NCBI GenBank assembly: GCA_947367115.1
Contig: CANBCW010000009.1
Span: forward strand, 1-45,654
DNA: 45,654 nt
Reading direction: 5' to 3'
From: an uncultured Clostridia bacterium
Lineage (GTDB): Bacteria > Bacillota > Clostridia > Oscillospirales > Oscillospiraceae
The translations under genes were made by a program, and so were the position numbers. The notes beneath the pieces were generated by a model that searched no databases, was not told the DNA's origin, and saw only the letters and a list, made by a program, of their open reading frames with translations. Positions 30,256 to 38,765 of this stretch are shown piece by piece. How positions within the stretch are numbered: position 1 is the stretch's first letter; every line of letters begins with the position of its first letter.

Positions 30256-31295
30256 CAGCCCACTCCTTTCAATAAACAAACGGTACTGATCAGCAGAAAC
30301 AAGCAGACTGTCCCTGTCATAGCCAGCAGTAAACCCATAGCCGCAGAGAAGTCCTGGATCATCTCCGTGATCTTTTTGCTTCCAAACACACCGCAGACCG
30401 CCGCTGTCAGCTTCAGCAGCAGATACTGAACGCCAATGCGCAGGAATGGGCCAACCGCAATGGCGAAGATTGCCAGCAGACCGTATACTCCTACCGCACT
30501 TTTTACCACACCTGCGCTGACCAGAACCGCCTCAGATGCATCGGACAATATGCCGCCAACCACAGGAACCATACCGGATATGGTTAGCTTTGTCGCTTTC
30601 AGAGCCGCCTGATCTGCCGTGCCGCTGACAACACCAGTGATACTAATATAGCCCGTAAACACATATAGGATCGTTTTCAGGCACCAGGACACCAGCCATT
30701 TGATAAAATCTCGAAGTTTTTTTAAAATATCTTCCCCCAACGCGCTGTTGGCGACCGCCAATGCCAGAAATACATAGATCATCGGCACCAACACAGCTTC
30801 AATCAAAGACGCCAAAACAGCATCAACGAGCGCTGTTCCTGTGTAGATCGCGGCAGAGCTGGTAATGCCCCCCTGAGATGCCATGGCGGCAGTCATGACC
30901 GGCAGCAGCAGCTTGCCGTATTCGCTGAGTTCCGTAACCGTATCCGATGCCGCAGAAATCATTGTATTGGCACCGCTTAGCAGCAGGCATGCGACTGCAA
31001 TGGTACCGGCAAGCTCTGTGACATGCTTTGTCACACCGGGAAAACTGTTTAAAAGGGATGTCAGCATCATAGCCGCAATCACCGCAAGGCAGATTCCACA
31101 TCCTTTGGAAATCTGCGGTTGGAGTGTTTGCAATGCGGATTTGAAAACATACCATAGTCCCTCTCCAAAGCTCTCTGTGTCTGCCGGCATCAGTTCCTGA
31201 GCGGAATCCGGGGCTGTGGGAGCTGTTAAATCCACAGCATGAACCGGTGTTGCCATCGCGAAAATCAGTATCGTGATCAGGATCAGTTTTTTCAT
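30255..31295 (-). CDS. spoIIIAE: Stage III sporulation protein AE
   Basis: 346 aa from the ATG at 31295 (GGGGGAAG upstream; ATGA overlap with spoIIIAD). Signal-like N-terminus (KKLILITILIFAMATPVHA) and then 7-8 membrane helices, with GKLLLPVMTAAMASQGGITSS and GMVPVVGGILSDASEAVL as family landmarks. It is the multi-spanning core of the SpoIIIA complex, proposed to act in transport or ring assembly. Confidence 0.93.
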   Translation of the reverse strand: MKKLILITILIFAMATPVHAVDLTAPTAPDSAQELMPADTESFGEGLWYVFKSALQTLQPQISKGCGICLAVIAAMMLTSLLNSFPGVTKHVTELAGTIAVACLLLSGANTMISAASDTVTELSEYGKLLLPVMTAAMASQGGITSSAAIYTGTALVDAVLASLIEAVLVPMIYVFLALAVANSALGEDILKKLRDFIKWLVSWCLKTILYVFTGYISITGVVSGTADQAALKATKLTISGMVPVVGGILSDASEAVLVSAGVVKSAVGVYGLLAIFAIAVGPFLRIGVQYLLLKLTAAVCGVFGSKKITEMIQDFSAAMGLLLAMTGTVCLFLLISTVCLLKGVG

Positions 31296-31687
31296 ACTTC
31301 CCCCAGTATCTGCTGTAATAGCTCTATCAGCTGTGTCAACAATGGAATAGCCAGCCACAGGATCACTGCTGCGCTGAGCAGCTGCAGTGCCTTTCCCAGC
31401 GCCGCATTACCTGCATCAGCACAGATCAGGCTTGCAATTTCACCAATGAGGCCAATTCCAGCCGCTTTCAGCAATATCTCCAGCATCGCGCTGTCCAGCT
31501 GTCCAATGGATTGGAGCTGGTGGATAAACTCCACCACAGGCCGTAAATATGACAGTGCCAGCACACATACCATGCAGCACACCGCCAGGGTTAGCAATAG
31601 TCCGGCTTCCTTCCCCTGCCTGCCCAGTGCCAGAACCAAAATCACCGTCAGCAAAACAGCGGCAGCGCCCTGCCAGTAGGCCGTCAT
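31292..31687 (-). CDS. spoIIIAD: Stage III sporulation protein AD
   Basis: 131 aa, about 4 membrane helices with charged loops; LLKAAGIGLIGEIASLICADAG is the diagnostic segment. Its ATG at 31687 overlaps the spoIIIAC stop by one base. With SpoIIIAC it forms small membrane partners of SpoIIIAE and the ATPase SpoIIIAA. Confidence 0.92.
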   Translation of the reverse strand: MTAYWQGAAAVLLTVILVLALGRQGKEAGLLLTLAVCCMVCVLALSYLRPVVEFIHQLQSIGQLDSAMLEILLKAAGIGLIGEIASLICADAGNAALGKALQLLSAAVILWLAIPLLTQLIELLQQILGEV

Positions 31688-31881
31688 CAGAAGCCGAACA
31701 GGCTCTTGACCAAGTCAAAGAGCTCTGAGATTTTCTGCGCTACCATCATCAGTACGACGACCAATCCTGCAAGTGTGGTCATAGTGGCCTGCTCCTCCCG
31801 GCCGGAACGGGATAACACCTGATTTAGAATCGAGATAATGATGCCAATTGCGGCAATCTTAAAGATCAAATCAATATCCAT
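31687..31881 (-). CDS. spoIIIAC: Stage III sporulation protein AC
   Basis: 64 aa from the ATG at 31881; the upstream extension overlaps spoIIIAB. Two membrane helices: IFKIAAIGIIISILNQVLSR, then the GREEQA turn that marks the family, then MTTLAGLVVVLMMVAQKIS. Normal length for SpoIIIAC (~65-68 aa). Confidence 0.92.
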   Translation of the reverse strand: MDIDLIFKIAAIGIIISILNQVLSRSGREEQATMTTLAGLVVVLMMVAQKISELFDLVKSLFGF

Positions 31882-31886
31882 CGGCT

Positions 31887-32399
31887 TTACAAAAATAGAA
31901 TGGCCAGAGCCGATCCGGCACACAGGCCCAATGTCTGATAGCTGCGCAGCCGTACATCACGATCTGTAGAAAGCTCTTCAAGCTCCCGGCGGCACTGCTG
32001 CCGGGCACCCTCAAGACCCTTGAGCTGACCCTGAAGGTCAAATCGTCCAAGGGAACTGCCTAGTAATGTCAAGTTTTTTCGTGCGCGTGTGGGGAGCTTT
32101 GGTGTTTTGGCAATGGCAGCGTTCATGCAGCTGGCAGCATCCGGGGCAATCTGGCTTTCCAGCTCCGATGACAAATTCAGCAAGACACGGCTGATACAGC
32201 CGCCGCTTTCCGCAGCGGCACATCTGCACAGCTCCGGAAGGGGTGTCAAGTGGTACTGCAGCTCACAGCCCATGTAATCCAGCGCGCCAATCAGCTGCCG
32301 TAAAGCGTTTTCTTCCCGGCGATGGGCTGCAGCCATAGAAAAACCCACGCCGCCGCACCCGGCTATGATCAGAACCGCACCGATCAGCTTCAAACTCAT
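31887..32399 (-). CDS. spoIIIAB: Stage III sporulation protein AB
   Basis: 170 aa. N-terminal helix (LIGAVLIIAGCGGVGFSMA), a type II secretion F-like cytoplasmic helical domain (AAHRREENALRQLIGALDYM, YHLTPLPELC) and a C-terminal helix (LGLCAGSALAILFL). It overlaps spoIIIAA by 4 bases (ATGA). Pairs with the ATPase SpoIIIAA in the secretion-like complex. Confidence 0.92.
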   Translation of the reverse strand: MSLKLIGAVLIIAGCGGVGFSMAAAHRREENALRQLIGALDYMGCELQYHLTPLPELCRCAAAESGGCISRVLLNLSSELESQIAPDAASCMNAAIAKTPKLPTRARKNLTLLGSSLGRFDLQGQLKGLEGARQQCRRELEELSTDRDVRLRSYQTLGLCAGSALAILFL

Positions 32400-33229
32400 A
32401 ATTCCATCCTTTCTGCCTTCCAGGACTTGTCCGATTGTAAAACGATCAACGTATCAAACAGATGACTTTTAACCAGCGGCCTGTACACCGGCCTTGCGTA
32501 CAGGTCTTCCTTAGAAGCGGCGTGAGCCGTGGCTAACAGGTTTACTCCACACCATCCTGCTTTGATCAGTGCCTCACAGTCATGTTCGGAAGTGATCTCG
32601 TCTACCGCGATGGTGGCAGGCCCCATGGTGCGAACCAGCATTTCAATTCCCTGCGCTTTTCCGCATCCGCCTAGAATATCCGTCCTGTTGCCGGATGGAA
32701 AACCGGGTGGAAACAGTTCGCCGCGCTCGTCCACCACGGCAATGCTTCCGTTTCCTGCGCCGGAACGCTGGCGGATCAGATCGCGGAGGAGTGTAGTCTT
32801 ACCACTGCCGGGACTTCCGATAATCAGAATAGAGCCCGAACCGTATTGTATTTTCCGGGCGATTCCGTCGAAATCACGAGCGATCCGAATACAAAGCGAT
32901 GTCACCTGGCGCATTCCAGTCATATCCCCCTGCTGCACCACAGCCTGTCCGCAAAGGCCGATGCGGTGACCCCCGGGAGCGGTTATGTACCCCTGTGCCG
33001 CACTGGCCGCAGACCACGGTGAATACCGGGAGGCGGTATTCACAACGTAATTCAGATCCTCCGCACTGACGCTCCGTTTCAATCGTATAGTTCCATTGCT
33101 TCGAACCAATTCCGGCGGCAGCCCCATGCGCAGCCGCAGCTCCTGAAGGGTGTCTTGACCCAGCTCGTCCACCTCAGACCGGCACCATATAGGTAGGATC
33201 GCAAGCAACTCTTTCCATGCGCATCTCAT
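32396..33229 (-). CDS. spoIIIAA: Stage III sporulation protein AA (secretion-type ATPase)
   Basis: 277 aa from the ATG at 33229, which lies 9 bases after AGGAG; TTG/ATG at 33238/33235 are too near the ribosome site. Walker A GSPGSGKTTLL (~140), Walker B IAVVDERGELFP, and TMGPATIAVDEITSEHDCEA as in type II/IV secretion ATPases. It powers the channel that keeps the engulfed forespore active. First gene of the complete eight-gene operon, probably mother-cell (sigma-E) transcribed. Confidence 0.94.
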   Translation of the reverse strand: MRCAWKELLAILPIWCRSEVDELGQDTLQELRLRMGLPPELVRSNGTIRLKRSVSAEDLNYVVNTASRYSPWSAASAAQGYITAPGGHRIGLCGQAVVQQGDMTGMRQVTSLCIRIARDFDGIARKIQYGSGSILIIGSPGSGKTTLLRDLIRQRSGAGNGSIAVVDERGELFPPGFPSGNRTDILGGCGKAQGIEMLVRTMGPATIAVDEITSEHDCEALIKAGWCGVNLLATAHAASKEDLYARPVYRPLVKSHLFDTLIVLQSDKSWKAERMEL

Positions 33230-33248
33230 TTGCATCAACTCCTATGGA

Positions 33249-33276
33249 AGACTATGCGGCAACGCACGGTAATACC
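33249..33276 (-). promoter_or_regulatory. Candidate sigma-E promoter of the spoIIIA operon
   Basis: Minus strand GGTATTA (33276-33270), 13-bp spacer, CATAGTCT (33256-33249), 20 bases before the spoIIIAA ATG and just after the coaX terminator. The -10 shares CATAGT with the cotJ candidate at 7091. spoIIIA is a known sigma-E target. Confidence 0.4.
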
Positions 33277-33293
33277 ACAGTACAGGTATAAAA

Positions 33294-33320
33294 AATCGGC
33301 AGCCATTATGGCTGCCGATT
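33294..33320 (-). terminator. coaX terminator
   Basis: 12-bp perfect stem AATCGGCAGCCA/TGGCTGCCGATT with a 3-nt loop; on the minus strand followed by a TTTTT run. It isolates coaX from the spoIIIA operon. Confidence 0.85.
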
Positions 33321-33331
33321 CGACAAGAAGT

Positions 33332-34108
33332 TTAACGTTTATTCTTTTTATAAATGATATTGAGGCCTTTCAGAAGCAAATCCTTCTCTAAGATGATCTT
33401 CCGTTTGCAAAGAGGGGTAATGAACTGCGCCATACCGCCGGTAGCAATCAACGTACACTGATGACCCAGTTCTTCTTCCATGCGTTCCACAAGTCCGTCG
33501 ATCATTGCTGCACTGCCAAACATCATGCCGCTGCGCATGGCATCAACGGTATTTTTTCCAATGACCTGCTTGGGCTGATCCAGGCTAATGCCGGGGAGCT
33601 GAGCTGCGCGGCTGGTCAAGGCATCCAAAGATACCCTCACGCCGGGGAAGATCACACCGCCCATATAAATGTTATCAGGCTCCACGACTTCAATGGTAGT
33701 AGCTGTCCCCATGTCCATCAAGATCATGGGTGCCTGATACTCGGCCAGTGCGGCAACGGCAATGACAATTCGGTCACTACCCACCTGAGAAGGAACATCT
33801 ACATGGATGTTGATCCCGGTTTTCAGACCGGGACCGACGACCATAGGCTGTTTTCCGATAACCTTGATAACACCGGTCTTAACGGAGTTGAATACCGGAG
33901 GAACAACGGAAGAAATAATACAGTCGGATATCTCTGTGATTTTTGCACCAAAGGCTTCAATCATATTTTTGATCTCCACACCGTACTGATCCGAAGTTCG
34001 GGTACGGTCAGTGGCAATGCGCGCTTTAAAAAGGATCTCATCCTCACGAATACCGCCGATGACGATGTTCGTATTACCAATATCTATAGCCAGAAGCATC
34101 CGTTTCAT
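33332..34108 (-). CDS. coaX: Type III pantothenate kinase
   Basis: 258 aa. ASKHA fold with LLAIDIGNTNIVIGG at the start, QVGSDRIVIAVAAL, MDMGTATTIEVVE and GGVIFPGVRVSLDAL, all CoaX landmarks. Phosphorylates pantothenate, the first step to coenzyme A; unlike type I/II kinases it is not inhibited by CoA and needs a monovalent cation. Its ATG overlaps the stop of the ECF S component (ATGA), coupling uptake and phosphorylation. Confidence 0.95.
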   Translation of the reverse strand: MKRMLLAIDIGNTNIVIGGIREDEILFKARIATDRTRTSDQYGVEIKNMIEAFGAKITEISDCIISSVVPPVFNSVKTGVIKVIGKQPMVVGPGLKTGINIHVDVPSQVGSDRIVIAVAALAEYQAPMILMDMGTATTIEVVEPDNIYMGGVIFPGVRVSLDALTSRAAQLPGISLDQPKQVIGKNTVDAMRSGMMFGSAAMIDGLVERMEEELGHQCTLIATGGMAQFITPLCKRKIILEKDLLLKGLNIIYKKNKR

Positions 34109-34713
34109 CTCCCAAATGATACAAATTTGCTCAAGACTCTGCCCACCAGACCCACCACGGCAGTGGCGGCAAACATCTCCACAACTGCGTTGATGCCCAC
34201 GAAGGCGCAGATAAATACGATCACATTCCGTCCGCCGATCAAATGCTGTATATACTCGGTGCTGCCAAACAGCAAAACCAATGCCAGCATAAACAGTGCC
34301 GTATTCAACAGCGCCGCGCAGAACCCGGTTACGAAATTCGCGACAGTTGTATTGGTCAGCTTACGAACCCAAATGAAGATATAGCCGGACAGAAGGCCTG
34401 CCAGCAGTCTGGGTACAAACCGTTGAATAAAGGCCAGAACCGGGCTGATTTCAAACAGGATCACGCCCATGGCACTGGTGCCGCCCACACCGATACACTG
34501 CAGAAAACTGGTGATTCCAAACATGCCGCCAAGAAACATTCCCCCCTTTGGCCCCAGGGTGATCGCCGCGATACCCACAGGGATCATATTCAGGGAAATC
34601 GCCAGAGGGCCAATATTCAAATACCCCAGAGGCGTAAACGACATGACCAGCAAAATCGCGCTGAGCATAGCCAGTGTGACCATTTGACTTGTGTCAAAGG
34701 ACTTCTTTTTCAT
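34105..34713 (-). CDS. ECF transporter S component, probably for pantothenate
   Basis: 202 aa from the ATG at 34713 (AGGAGG nine bases upstream). About six membrane helices: MVTLAMLSAILLVMSF, LAISLNMIPVGIAAITLGPKGG, then FLGGMFGITSFLQCI and more. S components bind the vitamin and share a common energising module encoded elsewhere. Overlap with coaX and divergent coaBC next to it suggest pantothenate or a related CoA precursor (PanT). Substrate assignment is by context. Confidence 0.75.
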   Translation of the reverse strand: MKKKSFDTSQMVTLAMLSAILLVMSFTPLGYLNIGPLAISLNMIPVGIAAITLGPKGGMFLGGMFGITSFLQCIGVGGTSAMGVILFEISPVLAFIQRFVPRLLAGLLSGYIFIWVRKLTNTTVANFVTGFCAALLNTALFMLALVLLFGSTEYIQHLIGGRNVIVFICAFVGINAVVEMFAATAVVGLVGRVLSKFVSFGR

Positions 34714-34788
34714 ATTCAATTACCTCCTGCTGCCGTTCCTCCTATGAGGATACAGCGCAATATTAGCGGTCAAACAACCGCAGGGTAC

Positions 34789-34816
34789 ATTATAGCAGAA
34801 AAATCAAAGATTACAA
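34789..34816 (-). promoter_or_regulatory. Promoter of the ECF-coaX operon
   Basis: Minus strand TTGTAA (34816-34811), 16-bp spacer, TATAAT (34794-34789). The leader of about 70 bases holds a hairpin GCGGT-CAAACA-ACCGC. No known riboswitch recognised. Confidence 0.5.
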
Positions 34817-34830
34817 GATAATTTGAACAC

Positions 34831-34859
34831 TTTACATGCAGGGAAATCGGGGTTATAAT
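34831..34859 (+). promoter_or_regulatory. coaBC promoter
   Basis: TTTACA (34831-34836), 17-bp spacer, TATAAT (34854-34859), 30 bp before the ATG with CGGAGG. Confidence 0.7.
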
Positions 34860-34888
34860 AGTTGCATTAAGAAATCGGAGGAAACGCT

Positions 34889-36085
34889 ATGCTGAAAGGA
34901 AAGACTATTCTGCTTGGTGTCACCGGAGGAATCGCAGCATATAAGGCAGCGGCGCTGGCCTCTGCCCTGGTCAAGCAGCACGCAGCGGTAGAGGTTGTCA
35001 TGACCCAAAATGCCACCCAATTCATTACGCCCCTGACCTTTGAGGAACTCACCGGGCGGCGTACTATGGTGAACACCTTCGACCGAAACTTCACGCATCA
35101 GGTGGAGCATATCTCTCTTGCACAACGAACGGATTTGGTGATCATCGCTCCGGCTACCGCCAATGTATGCGCGAAGCTTGCTCATGGAATCGCAGATGAT
35201 ATGCTGACTACAACAGTACTCGCGTGCAAATGCCCAAAGCTGATCGCACCGGCTATGAATACGAATATGTATGAAAATCCTATGACACAGGATAATTTGA
35301 ACACACTGCGTCATTACGGATGGGAAGTGATTGAACCCGCCAGCGGACGGCTTGCCTGTGGTGCGGTTGGCAAGGGCAAACTGCCGGAGCCGGAGGAGCT
35401 GATCCAGCACATTCTCAGGCATATCGCATTACCACACGATCTGGCTGGGAAGCGTGTGCTGGTTACAGCCGGTCCAACGCGGGAAGCGCTGGATCCCGTC
35501 CGGTATCTGACCAACCACTCCACCGGAAAAATGGGCTATGCAATTGCGAAAATGGCCATGCTTCGTGGCGCGGATGTCACTCTGATTTCCGGCCCGACAT
35601 CGATCCAGCCACCGCCTTTTGTAAATGTGGTAAATGTGGTGTCAGCGCAGGAAATGTTTGAAAGCGTAGCCGCTCACGCACCGCAGGCAGATTTTATATT
35701 CAAAGCCGCTGCGGTAGCGGACTACTCCCCTGCCGCGTATTCCGAAGATAAAATTAAGAAGCAGGACGGCGATATGTCCATTCCTCTGAGCCGGACACAG
35801 GATATCCTGAAATACTTGGGCGAGCACCGTGTTCCAGGGCAGATTATTTGCGGTTTCTCTATGGAAACTCAAAACATGGTGGAAAACAGCCGAGTAAAGC
35901 TTGCAAAGAAGGGTGTGGACATGATCTGCGCCAATAATCTCAAGCAGGATGGTGCCGGATTTGGGGTAGATACCAATATCATTACCCTGATCACCGCAGA
36001 AAATACGGCGCAGCTTCCTCTCTTGTCCAAAGAAGCCACCGCCAGCGCCATATTGGATGCGGCAGTTAAGCTGCTTCTGAAATAA
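34889..36085 (+). CDS. coaBC: Bifunctional phosphopantothenoylcysteine decarboxylase/synthase
   Basis: 398 aa. CoaC flavoprotein half (1-185): LGVTGGIAAYKAAALAS, the active His in HQVEHISLA, PAMNTNMYENP and ASGRLACGAVGKGK. CoaB half (~190-398): VLVTAGPTREALDPVRYLTN, HSTGKMGYAIA, KAAAVADYSP and KIKKQ. It catalyses steps 2 and 3 of CoA synthesis: addition of cysteine to 4'-phosphopantothenate and FMN-dependent decarboxylation. Divergent from coaX and the pantothenate-type transporter. Confidence 0.96.
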   Translation: MLKGKTILLGVTGGIAAYKAAALASALVKQHAAVEVVMTQNATQFITPLTFEELTGRRTMVNTFDRNFTHQVEHISLAQRTDLVIIAPATANVCAKLAHGIADDMLTTTVLACKCPKLIAPAMNTNMYENPMTQDNLNTLRHYGWEVIEPASGRLACGAVGKGKLPEPEELIQHILRHIALPHDLAGKRVLVTAGPTREALDPVRYLTNHSTGKMGYAIAKMAMLRGADVTLISGPTSIQPPPFVNVVNVVSAQEMFESVAAHAPQADFIFKAAAVADYSPAAYSEDKIKKQDGDMSIPLSRTQDILKYLGEHRVPGQIICGFSMETQNMVENSRVKLAKKGVDMICANNLKQDGAGFGVDTNIITLITAENTAQLPLLSKEATASAILDAAVKLLLK

Positions 36086-36090
36086 GCAAC

Positions 36091-36119
36091 ATGCAGTCAC
36101 GGCTGAGCCGTGACTGCAT
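36091..36119. terminator. Bidirectional terminator after coaBC
   Basis: Hairpin ATGCAGTCACGGCT (36091-36104) with its complement up to 36119 and a minimal loop, between convergent coaBC and the GLUG-repeat gene. Confidence 0.75.
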
Positions 36120-36122
36120 TCT

Positions 36123-38765
36123 TTATGCTTCCGCGCTGGCTTCCGATTCTTTTTTGGCAGCCGGCTTTGTCTTTTTTCTCCAGACGACATATACGCCCAC
36201 CGCCGAGATCATAATCACTGCCACTGCCGCGATCAGAATCCAGGGAAGCTCCATTCCTTCCACGCGTGCCAGGGCAATACCATCATCGCCGCATTCCAGC
36301 GGCACAACAACATAACTGCCGTCAACTGTGAATTCCGTTTCCTCCCAGCTTCCGCTGTGAGAGTGGACATAAACGTTCAGATTCTTTACGTCCACGCCAT
36401 CAGGGATCAAATACCGTGCCGCGGTAGTATGCACGCAGTCATAAATCTCAAACGTCCAGCTTTCCAGCACCGCTTCCTTTCCTGATACGGAAGGCTTTGA
36501 GCAGGAGCTGGTCAGGGAAATGGACGAGTCAGGCTTGAAATCGCCGATCACCAACAATAGCGGCTTGCCGCTGCGGGCTTCCGTGGAAGTGATCGCAGAC
36601 GAATGACTGATATAGGACAGCTCAAAAGCCAGATCAAACAAAACGCATTCAAGATCCGTATCCTCAAGTCCATCCCACTGGCCGATATATCCCGCCAGTT
36701 CAGGCACTTCCGGGATCAGATGTGCCTCCATGGCTGTCCCTGGGGTTAATTCAAAATCCTTGCGGCTTCCATCATCAAAAAGGAAGGTCACCGTTACCGT
36801 CTTAAACAGTTCCGGAATACTGTCCGTCTCCAGCATTTCCTGCAGCGGCATTGACTGCGCTTGGGCATCATAGCTGATGCCATCAATGGCTCCAGGATCC
36901 CCGCCTGTTCTGACATAGCGGTTGCGAAGGATCGGCTGCTGTACGTCGGTATGGTCCTCCTCCGCGAAGCCAAGGATCGCGCCCACTCGTTCCGTGCCGG
37001 AAATGGCTACCATTGTTACGCAATCCGTAACCACGGTGCCGCTGCCCGCGATACCGCCCACATACATATCGCCGGAAATGGCGCATTTGGCATAACAGGA
37101 GCGAATATAGCCCAGGCTTTGCCCGGAAATTCCACCGGTATAATCCCCGCCAGTCAAAGAAGCGGAGGCGGCGCACTCCTTGATCAGTCCCATAGACTGC
37201 CAACCGACTATGCCGCCCGCATTCTGTTTTTTTGCAGTGACCGTGCCGGAATTCATGCAGCTCAGCACGACACTGCGAACCTGCCCCAATGCGTTAAGCG
37301 TGGTATCGCCACTGATGGACACATCATCCTCGGGATCCAGATCATTTTCTAATGCCATAGCTCCCGCGATACCGCCCACATTCAAATCGCCCAGAATGTC
37401 GCCGTGATTGATACATGCCTCGATTTTGCTGGTCAGATCCTCAGCCGTGTCCGCATCGGACACATCCAGCACGGAGCCGCCCAGGTTCTCCTCGCCGCTC
37501 TCCAGAATTCCGCTGATCACATCCATCTGATCCGCGATGGCCTGCATATCGTTTTCCAGGTCGGAAGACGTCTCCTTGACAGCCTGGTACAGCTTTCGTG
37601 TGGTACTGTCGATACCGGAAATGCTGCTTGACAGGGTCTGGACAGCCGCGGCATAGGTATCCAGATCGTAGATCTGCGGATCCTTCAGATCCAGCGTAAG
37701 CACATCCAGTGCCCCTTCCGCATTGGAAACATGGTTTTCCAACACCGTAATATATGCCCGGATAGCGGCTGTATTGCTCTTGGAATTCATAGCCGCGCGG
37801 TCGATCAAGTCAGACAAAACGACCGTTTCCGCCTCCAGAATCTGAAGCGTATCCGTTTCGTAGCGGAGCAGGATGGAAGGCTCCATATGCCCAACGATAC
37901 CACCGACTTCCTTCCGTCCGGAAATGGCACCATAGTTTTCACAATCCACCAGATAACCGGTATGACTGCCAGCAACACCGCCGACATTATAGCCCATATG
38001 CCTGTAGCCCACCGTGCCGCGGTTGACACAGCCGCGGATCGTGCCGCTGCTGGAGCCTGCAATGCCACCGATATCCGTCACGGTATTGGCGGACTCCGTG
38101 CCGGTGATGGTGCCGATGGTAATGTCAGAAATATTCACGCTGTTTTGCTGGGGTGTGGTATTGACTGAAGCAGCATTTTCACATTGACGGATCACACCCG
38201 CATTTTCACCGGCCATTCCGCCGATAAAATGGTTGCCGTAGATCTCGCCCTCCGTATCGCAGTCCTCGATGACACCACTGACGGTATTGATGCCCGCAAT
38301 TCCGCCGATACGGTCGCTTCCCGAAACCTGCCCGGTAAAACTGCACCCGGAAATAACACCGGCATTACTGCCCGCGATACCGCCCACGGTGCTGCGGCTG
38401 CCCTGGGGCGTTACAGCTCCCACGACATGAAGATCGCGTACAACGGAAGTGTGTGTCAGATAGCGGAACAGTCCCTGCTCAGAACCGCTGACCGAAATCT
38501 CAAGTCCGGAAATCGTATGTCCATTTCCCAAAAACGTACCGCAGAAAATGGGGATCCCCGCAAAATCCGCGCCGGTCAGGTCGATATCTGCCGAAAGGGA
38601 TACCGTCAGATCCACACTGTAGCTGTCCAGCCGGCAGTTTTCCGCAAATGCAAGGAACTCTTCCAGATCAGAAATGATGAGATCCACCTCATCCTCCGCC
38701 AACGCAGGCACGGCGGCACTGAGCAGCAGCACAACGCAAAGAAACACACAGAGCAGTTTACGCAT
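36123..38765 (-). CDS. GLUG-repeat surface protein with C-terminal membrane anchor
   Basis: 880 aa from the ATG at 38765 (AGGAGG upstream; overlaps the MMPL stop by 8 bases). Signal peptide 1-25 (LLSAAVPALA). Residues ~40-320 and ~470-640 carry many GLUG-type units with VGGIAG/GGIAGSNAG cores spaced ~25-30 residues, a beta-helix-like fold. Between them (~330-450) is a long helical, coiled-coil-like stretch (ISGIDSTTRKLYQAVKE, DMQAIADQMDVISGIL). A beta-rich region follows, then a membrane helix near the end (LPWILIAAVAVIMISAVGVYVVW) and a basic tail. Adhesion or a partner of the exporter encoded just upstream are possible; no enzyme motif is seen. Confidence 0.7.
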   Translation of the reverse strand: MRKLLCVFLCVVLLLSAAVPALAEDEVDLIISDLEEFLAFAENCRLDSYSVDLTVSLSADIDLTGADFAGIPIFCGTFLGNGHTISGLEISVSGSEQGLFRYLTHTSVVRDLHVVGAVTPQGSRSTVGGIAGSNAGVISGCSFTGQVSGSDRIGGIAGINTVSGVIEDCDTEGEIYGNHFIGGMAGENAGVIRQCENAASVNTTPQQNSVNISDITIGTITGTESANTVTDIGGIAGSSSGTIRGCVNRGTVGYRHMGYNVGGVAGSHTGYLVDCENYGAISGRKEVGGIVGHMEPSILLRYETDTLQILEAETVVLSDLIDRAAMNSKSNTAAIRAYITVLENHVSNAEGALDVLTLDLKDPQIYDLDTYAAAVQTLSSSISGIDSTTRKLYQAVKETSSDLENDMQAIADQMDVISGILESGEENLGGSVLDVSDADTAEDLTSKIEACINHGDILGDLNVGGIAGAMALENDLDPEDDVSISGDTTLNALGQVRSVVLSCMNSGTVTAKKQNAGGIVGWQSMGLIKECAASASLTGGDYTGGISGQSLGYIRSCYAKCAISGDMYVGGIAGSGTVVTDCVTMVAISGTERVGAILGFAEEDHTDVQQPILRNRYVRTGGDPGAIDGISYDAQAQSMPLQEMLETDSIPELFKTVTVTFLFDDGSRKDFELTPGTAMEAHLIPEVPELAGYIGQWDGLEDTDLECVLFDLAFELSYISHSSAITSTEARSGKPLLLVIGDFKPDSSISLTSSCSKPSVSGKEAVLESWTFEIYDCVHTTAARYLIPDGVDVKNLNVYVHSHSGSWEETEFTVDGSYVVVPLECGDDGIALARVEGMELPWILIAAVAVIMISAVGVYVVWRKKTKPAAKKESEASAEA

